A stretch of 57,254 bases of DNA from Candidatus Zixiibacteriota bacterium (lineage in GTDB: Bacteria > Zixibacteria > MSB-5A5 > WJJR01): assembly GCA_040752595.1 (NCBI GenBank), contig JBFMGX010000047.1, forward strand, positions 49,935 through 107,188. The letters run 5' to 3'. Of this stretch, positions 53,734 to 57,254 are shown piece after piece. The notes beneath the pieces are model-generated. The model had not been told where the DNA came from and did not search any database. It worked only from the letters and a program-made list of their open reading frames with translations. A program made the translations under genes and the position numbers. The stretch's first letter is position 1; every line of letters begins with the position of its first letter.

Positions 53734-54411
53734 ATGAGTAGATACCGGACATTCGTATTCGCAGCCCCCTTCGCCGCATTGCTGATCTCCGCCATCTGGT
53801 GTACAGGCGCCATCCTCACCGGCTGCCACTCCAACGCCAACGGCGGCAATTCATTGGGCGACTCGTTTTTCCCGCTCGCCAAAGGGAATCGCTGGGTCTT
53901 TGCCTGGTTCGAGCACGGGCGGGAAATGGGACACGACACGGTCACGATCGACATGGCGGCCGTGGTCGACGGCGTCAAGTACTACCGCGCGCAGGCGCAC
54001 TGGCCGGGATTCGCGGGCGGACTGTGGATCAGGCGCGACGCGGCCGGTAATCTCGGCTGGGTGGAGCATCCGGGGCAACGACAGACCGTGTTCCTGTACC
54101 CCTCGGCCAAAGTCGGTGAGCGCTGGGCCACGGGGTTCGCCGCTGACCCATGCGCCGACACTTTCGCGATGTCGGATGATTATGCCATCATCGCGACGCC
54201 CTACGGGTTGTTTGACGGCACGCGACAGATCAGCGCGGTGAACCAGTGCGCCGATAACGGCTGGGGCATCTCGCTGGCTCGTGGTATCGGCCCGGTGAGT
54301 TGGGAGGCGATCACGATTGCCGGACCACGCCACTGGCTCTTGATCGCGGCCGACATCCATGATGACCCGCTCAATCCCAGGGCGACCGCTCGTGTAGTGG
54401 ACGGGGATTGA
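53734..54411 (+). CDS. Hypothetical lipoprotein
   Basis: 225 aa. The start at 53734 gives a signal peptide with lipobox ILTGC (Cys near residue 30). The mature region begins FFPLAKGNRWVFAWFEHGREMG, a pattern common in bacterial lipoproteins with a beta-sandwich or barrel-like lipocalin-type domain. Function unknown. Confidence 0.65.
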   Translation: MSRYRTFVFAAPFAALLISAIWCTGAILTGCHSNANGGNSLGDSFFPLAKGNRWVFAWFEHGREMGHDTVTIDMAAVVDGVKYYRAQAHWPGFAGGLWIRRDAAGNLGWVEHPGQRQTVFLYPSAKVGERWATGFAADPCADTFAMSDDYAIIATPYGLFDGTRQISAVNQCADNGWGISLARGIGPVSWEAITIAGPRHWLLIAADIHDDPLNPRATARVVDGD

Positions 54412-54778
54412 TCGGCCGGCTCGCCACACCTTAACAGAGGACTCACGGTTGGTTGACTGATGTGATCCGGAGTGGTGTTGGTGCCGGGCCTCATCCCCGG
54501 CGCAGTGAGGCAATGCCACTTCTGCGGTCCGGCCCCTTTCGGCGCCCTCCCGGAAGGGGCCACACCCCATCCGAAGTGCCCCTTCACCGATTCGATGCAG
54601 CAGCGGGGGCCTCACCCGCGGTCGCTGACTCAGACTGACATCGCGCTCTTCGTGACCAACGATGCCGGAACGTTCGCTCGTCATCGGCGGGACCCATGAT
54701 CGTCCGGACAGGGATTGCTCCACGACCGGACACCCCTGGGACGAGCGCTCCTGACAACCAGCCGCCGGTGAAAGACCT
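54412..54778. repeat. Gap with nested inverted repeat
   Basis: GCCGGG/CCCGGC hairpin near 54482-54500. A nested inverted repeat follows with outer CACTTC (54517-54522)/GAAGTG (54573-54578) and inner GGCCCCTT (54531-54538)/AAGGGGCC (54554-54561). No coding region with protein-like composition was found. Confidence 0.6.
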
Positions 54779-54806
54779 TTGACGCCGTCCGGCGCGGGCG
54801 TATATT
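54779..54806 (+). promoter_or_regulatory. Promoter of tRNA-Ala
   Basis: TTGACG, 16-nt spacer, TATATT, 11 bp before the tRNA. Near-consensus and well placed. Confidence 0.7.
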
Positions 54807-54817
54807 TCGACCATGCC

Positions 54818-54893
54818 GGGGCTGTAGTTCAGTTGGGAGAACGCTTGACTGGCAGTCAAGAGGTCACGGGTTCGACTCCCGTCAGCTCCACCA
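54818..54893 (+). tRNA. tRNA-Ala (anticodon GGC)
   Basis: Acceptor GGGGCTG/CAGCTCC (one G-U pair), anticodon stem CTTGA/TCAAG with loop CTGGCAG (GGC), T-arm ACGGG-TTCGACT-CCCGT, encoded ACCA. Confidence 0.95.
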
Positions 54894-54907
54894 AGATCGG
54901 GCCAGAG

Positions 54908-54930
54908 GGCCCCGTTCGCCGAGCGGGGCC
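54908..54930 (+). terminator. Hairpin between tRNA-Ala and the deacetylase gene
   Basis: GGCCCCG-TTC-GCC-GAG-CGGGGCC: ten pairs with one T-G. No T-tract, so termination or 3' processing is uncertain. Confidence 0.5.
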
Positions 54931-54949
54931 TTCGGTCTACGTGAACAAC

Positions 54950-55741
54950 ATGCTGGTGTTGACCTTCCATCGCGTCGAGGCGCCGACCGGGCTGGAAATC
55001 ACCCGCGTTGGCCCCAGGCGATTCGCCCGGCTTGTGACGATACTGCGGGACACGGGCCTCCAAGTGGCGGCGGTCGGCTCGGACCCGCTCGCCGATGGCG
55101 CAGACGTTGTGCTCACATTCGATGACGGCTTCGCGTCGGCGGCGGAGAATGCGCTTCCCGTCATCCGGGAACAGGGCTGGACTGCGATTGTCTTTTTGAT
55201 TGCTGGTGCCATCGGGAAGGACGATGATTGGGATGTGCGCATTCTGGGGCGCAAACGGTCGATGATGACGTGGGCACAGGCGAGGGAGTGGTCACAGGCC
55301 GGGATCGAGTTCGGCTCGCATACGGTGACACACGCCGACTTGACCGCGCTGTCGTCGCGCGCGCTCGAACGCGAGCTGGCGGAATCGCGACAGCGAATCT
55401 CCGATGAGCTCGGAGCGCCGGTCCGTTACTTGGCATACCCCTTCGGGCGTCACCATGAACGCGTGCGCGCCGCCGCCCGGGAAGCCGGGTACGCTGCCGC
55501 CTTTGCGAGTGACGCCACCCTCGACACCGGGGACGATCGCTTCGCGATCTCGCGCGTGACCGTGCATGGCCTCATGACCCTCTTTCAGTACCGCCGGCTG
55601 TTGGCTCAGGCAGTGGACGCATCGTCACGGTCATGGTTCGGCCGCGCCCGTACCCGGTTATTCACGTCACTCTCAGCCGGAAGCGCGATCGCAACCGACC
55701 TCCGCCGCATCGCGACCCAGACGGTCGCGGGAACACGATAA
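54950..55741 (+). CDS. Polysaccharide deacetylase (NodB-like, CE4)
   Basis: 263 aa; removes N- or O-acetyl groups from polysaccharides or peptidoglycan in the envelope. LTFDDGFASAAENALP holds the catalytic and metal-binding Asp pair, SHTVTHADL the two zinc-binding His, and YLAYPFGRHHERV the family motif 3. ATG at 54950; a GTG at 54941 is nearly equivalent. No signal peptide is seen. asnS follows 22 bp later. Confidence 0.85.
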   Translation: MLVLTFHRVEAPTGLEITRVGPRRFARLVTILRDTGLQVAAVGSDPLADGADVVLTFDDGFASAAENALPVIREQGWTAIVFLIAGAIGKDDDWDVRILGRKRSMMTWAQAREWSQAGIEFGSHTVTHADLTALSSRALERELAESRQRISDELGAPVRYLAYPFGRHHERVRAAAREAGYAAAFASDATLDTGDDRFAISRVTVHGLMTLFQYRRLLAQAVDASSRSWFGRARTRLFTSLSAGSAIATDLRRIATQTVAGTR

Positions 55742-55763
55742 TCCCGTATCGGAGTCCGCAATT

Positions 55764-57068
55764 GTGACCATTCCGACACTTGTACGCATCAACGAGCTGA
55801 CGCATCACGTCGGCCAGACCGTGACCGTCCGCGGCTGGCTCTTCCAGAAGCGCTCCAGCGGCAAGATCAAATTCGCCGTGCTGCGCGACGGGAGCGGGTA
55901 CTTGCAGGGGGTGTTGGCGCAGGGTGAATGCACCGAACAGGCACTCGCCGATTTCGAACAACTGACCCAGGAATCCTCGTTCACGATGACGGGGACGATT
56001 CGCGTCGACAAACGTGCCCCCGGCGGATTCGAGATGACCGTGGCCGACCTGGCGATCATCCAGATTGCCGGGGAATACCCCATCCAACCCAAGGAGCATA
56101 CGCCCGGCTTCCTCATGGAGCACCGTCACCTCTGGCTGCGCTCCTCGCGCCAGCATGCGATCATGCGCGTGCGCAATGAGATCATCATGGCGATCCGGCG
56201 GTTTTTCTATGACCGCGGTTTCATTCTGATCGACACGCCGATTCTGACCGGCGCCATCGGCGAGACGGCGACGACGCTGTTCGAGACCGAGTACTTCGAT
56301 CTCGGCAAGGCGTATCTGGCGCAAACGGGACAATTGTATGTCGAGGCGGCGGCGATGGCGCACGGAAAGGTCTTTTGCTTCGGGCCAACCTTTCGCGCCG
56401 AGAAATCCAAGACGCGCAAACACCTCAACGAGTTCTGGATGCTCGAACCGGAGGTCGCCTTCGCCGATTCCGAAGACAACATGCAACTGCAAGAGGACCT
56501 GATCTGTTACATCGTCGAGTGGGTCTTGCGGACCTCTCGCGCTGAGTTGGAGACTCTCAAACGCGATTTCGGCAAGCTGGAGGCGATCCGTGCCCCGTTC
56601 CCGCGCCTGACATATGATGACGCGATCGCGCGATTGCAGAAGGCGGGGATGCCGATCCAATGGGGATCGGATTTCGGCGCACCGGACGAAGAGAAACTCA
56701 TGGAGGAATTCGACCGGCCGTTGTTTGTCTTCAACTGGCCGACCGTGTGCAAGGCGTTCTATATGAAACGCAATCCCGAGCGCCCGGAGACGGTTCTCTG
56801 CGACGACCTTCTGGCGCCGGAAGGGTACGGCGAGATCATCGGCGGCTCACAACGCGAGGACGACCATGATCTGCTGGTGGAGAGGATCCGCGCGCAGGGT
56901 CTGCCGGAGGCGGCCTACGCCTGGTATCTCGATCTGCGGCGCTATGGATCGGTGCCGCATTCCGGTTTTGGCCTGGGGTTGGAGCGCACGGTCGGATGGA
57001 TATGCGGCCTGGACCATGTGCGCGAGACGATCCCGTTTGCGCGCACGTTGGGGCGGTTGTATCCGTGA
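55764..57068 (+). CDS. asnS: Asparaginyl-tRNA synthetase
   Basis: 434-aa class II synthetase that charges tRNA-Asn. The N-terminal OB-fold anticodon-binding domain (residues 15-105) begins TVTVRGWLFQKRSSGKI. Motif 2 is FRAEKSKTRKHLNEFWMLEPE, broken here only by length; motif 3 is GFGLGLERTVGWICGL. The AsnRS-type GAIGETATTLFE region supports AsnRS over AspRS. GTG start. Confidence 0.93.
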   Translation: MTIPTLVRINELTHHVGQTVTVRGWLFQKRSSGKIKFAVLRDGSGYLQGVLAQGECTEQALADFEQLTQESSFTMTGTIRVDKRAPGGFEMTVADLAIIQIAGEYPIQPKEHTPGFLMEHRHLWLRSSRQHAIMRVRNEIIMAIRRFFYDRGFILIDTPILTGAIGETATTLFETEYFDLGKAYLAQTGQLYVEAAAMAHGKVFCFGPTFRAEKSKTRKHLNEFWMLEPEVAFADSEDNMQLQEDLICYIVEWVLRTSRAELETLKRDFGKLEAIRAPFPRLTYDDAIARLQKAGMPIQWGSDFGAPDEEKLMEEFDRPLFVFNWPTVCKAFYMKRNPERPETVLCDDLLAPEGYGEIIGGSQREDDHDLLVERIRAQGLPEAAYAWYLDLRRYGSVPHSGFGLGLERTVGWICGLDHVRETIPFARTLGRLYP

Positions 57069-57089
57069 GGCATAGGCCAGCAGATGTGT

Positions 57090-57111
57090 AGGGGCACGGC
57101 CTGCCGTGCCA
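57090..57111. repeat. GTAGGGGCACGGC hairpin
   Basis: GTAGGGGCACGGC-CT-GCCGTGCC, between asnS and the insertion-sequence end. Confidence 0.8.
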
Positions 57112-57156
57112 GAATCTGTCGCGAATTGTAGCAACTGTGTTCTTTTTTCACGCGGT

Positions 57157-57254
57157 TCAGGCGTGATTGGGCTGCCAATGTACTCCGTCTCGGACCATCG
57201 CATTCAGGATGACCAGCAGTTTGCGAATGCAGGCGACCTGGGTGACTTTGAAGG
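57157..57254 (-). mobile_element. IS110-family transposase, 3' end (cut by window edge)
   Basis: The last 31 codons of a minus-strand gene: FKVTQVACIRKLLVILNAMV then RDGVHWQPNHA and a TGA stop. An ACxRKLLxILNAMxRDG ending is characteristic of IS110/IS116-type DEDD transposases. Only the C-terminus is in the window; the serine-containing C-terminal domain and DEDD core lie outside. The end of the element should fall in 57070-57157. Confidence 0.75.

Noticed and set aside
54412-54778. Small genes upstream of tRNA-Ala
   Set aside because: Frames are short, Arg/Pro-rich and overlap a nested inverted repeat.

Overview
The window is a GC-rich (by eye above 60 percent) bacterial chromosome segment carried mostly on the + strand. 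Several traits point to an uncultured FCB-superphylum lineage of the Zixibacteria/Latescibacteria/Eisenbacteria kind; this is an inference from gene content, not a phylogeny. They are secreted proteins with calcium-binding thrombospondin type 3 (TSP3) repeats, a duplicated dockerin-like C-terminus, a FlgD-Ig-type C-terminal domain, FadL-like outer-membrane proteins, and very many palindromic intergenic repeats.

Layout. 1-400: tandem repeats of about 112 bp built from palindromes. 0.4-3.6 kb (minus): Ski2-like helicase with a C-terminal winged-helix-like domain and a small Zn-ribbon protein, behind a promoter whose spacer holds a GAAC-N4-GTTC palindrome. 4.0-6.8 kb: secreted TSP3/dockerin-like protein. 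7.0-8.7 kb: recN. 8.9-10.3 kb (minus): secreted FlgD-Ig protein. 10.8-19.8 kb: phage-like capsid block (prohead protease, membrane/coiled-coil protein, decoration protein, major capsid protein, tail-like proteins, two signal-peptide proteins) with no terminase, portal, integrase or lysis gene. 20.3-24.4 kb: der, a DUF6504-like gene, plsY and a BaiN/HI0933-type flavoprotein. 24.5-32.4 kb: two M28 peptidases with TSP3 and dockerin-like tails, plus two other secreted proteins. 32.5-34.4 kb: cysK-cysE. 34.9-35.9 kb (minus): zinc alcohol dehydrogenase. 36.2-38.7 and 43.5-45.8 kb: two paralogous secreted dockerin-like proteins, each broken by a frameshift. 38.8-43.3 kb: gpsA, a MerR regulator, tRNA-Pro, a GT2 glycosyltransferase, surE and cytochrome c. 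45.9-47.5 kb: tRNA-Pro, a LOG-family gene, acyP, apt and tRNA-Arg. 47.8-54.4 kb: envelope proteins (FadL-like porin, TPR, Tic20-like, beta-barrel, M48 lipoprotease, lipoprotein). 54.8-57.1 kb: tRNA-Ala, polysaccharide deacetylase and asnS. The right edge holds the 3' end of an IS110-family transposase.

How the genes fit together. Housekeeping genes (recN, der, plsY, gpsA, surE, apt, asnS and tRNAs) alternate with lineage-specific extracellular genes. Six secreted proteins share one C-terminal module, suggesting a common display or docking route. der, plsY, gpsA and merR look like one ancestral cluster opened by about 14 kb of extracellular and cysteine genes. Many transcription units have a recognisable promoter, TTGNNN, 16-17 nt, then TATCTT or close to it.

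Most interesting points: (1) the capsid block carries the host's own dispersed palindromes in four of its gaps while its reading frames stay open, as expected of a long-resident, possibly domesticated particle; (2) the shared dockerin-like tail; (3) palindromic repeats lying in frame inside the helicase gene; (4) a frameshift explained exactly by a 23-bp duplication; (5) fixed-length (69 and 73 bp) composite palindromic elements.
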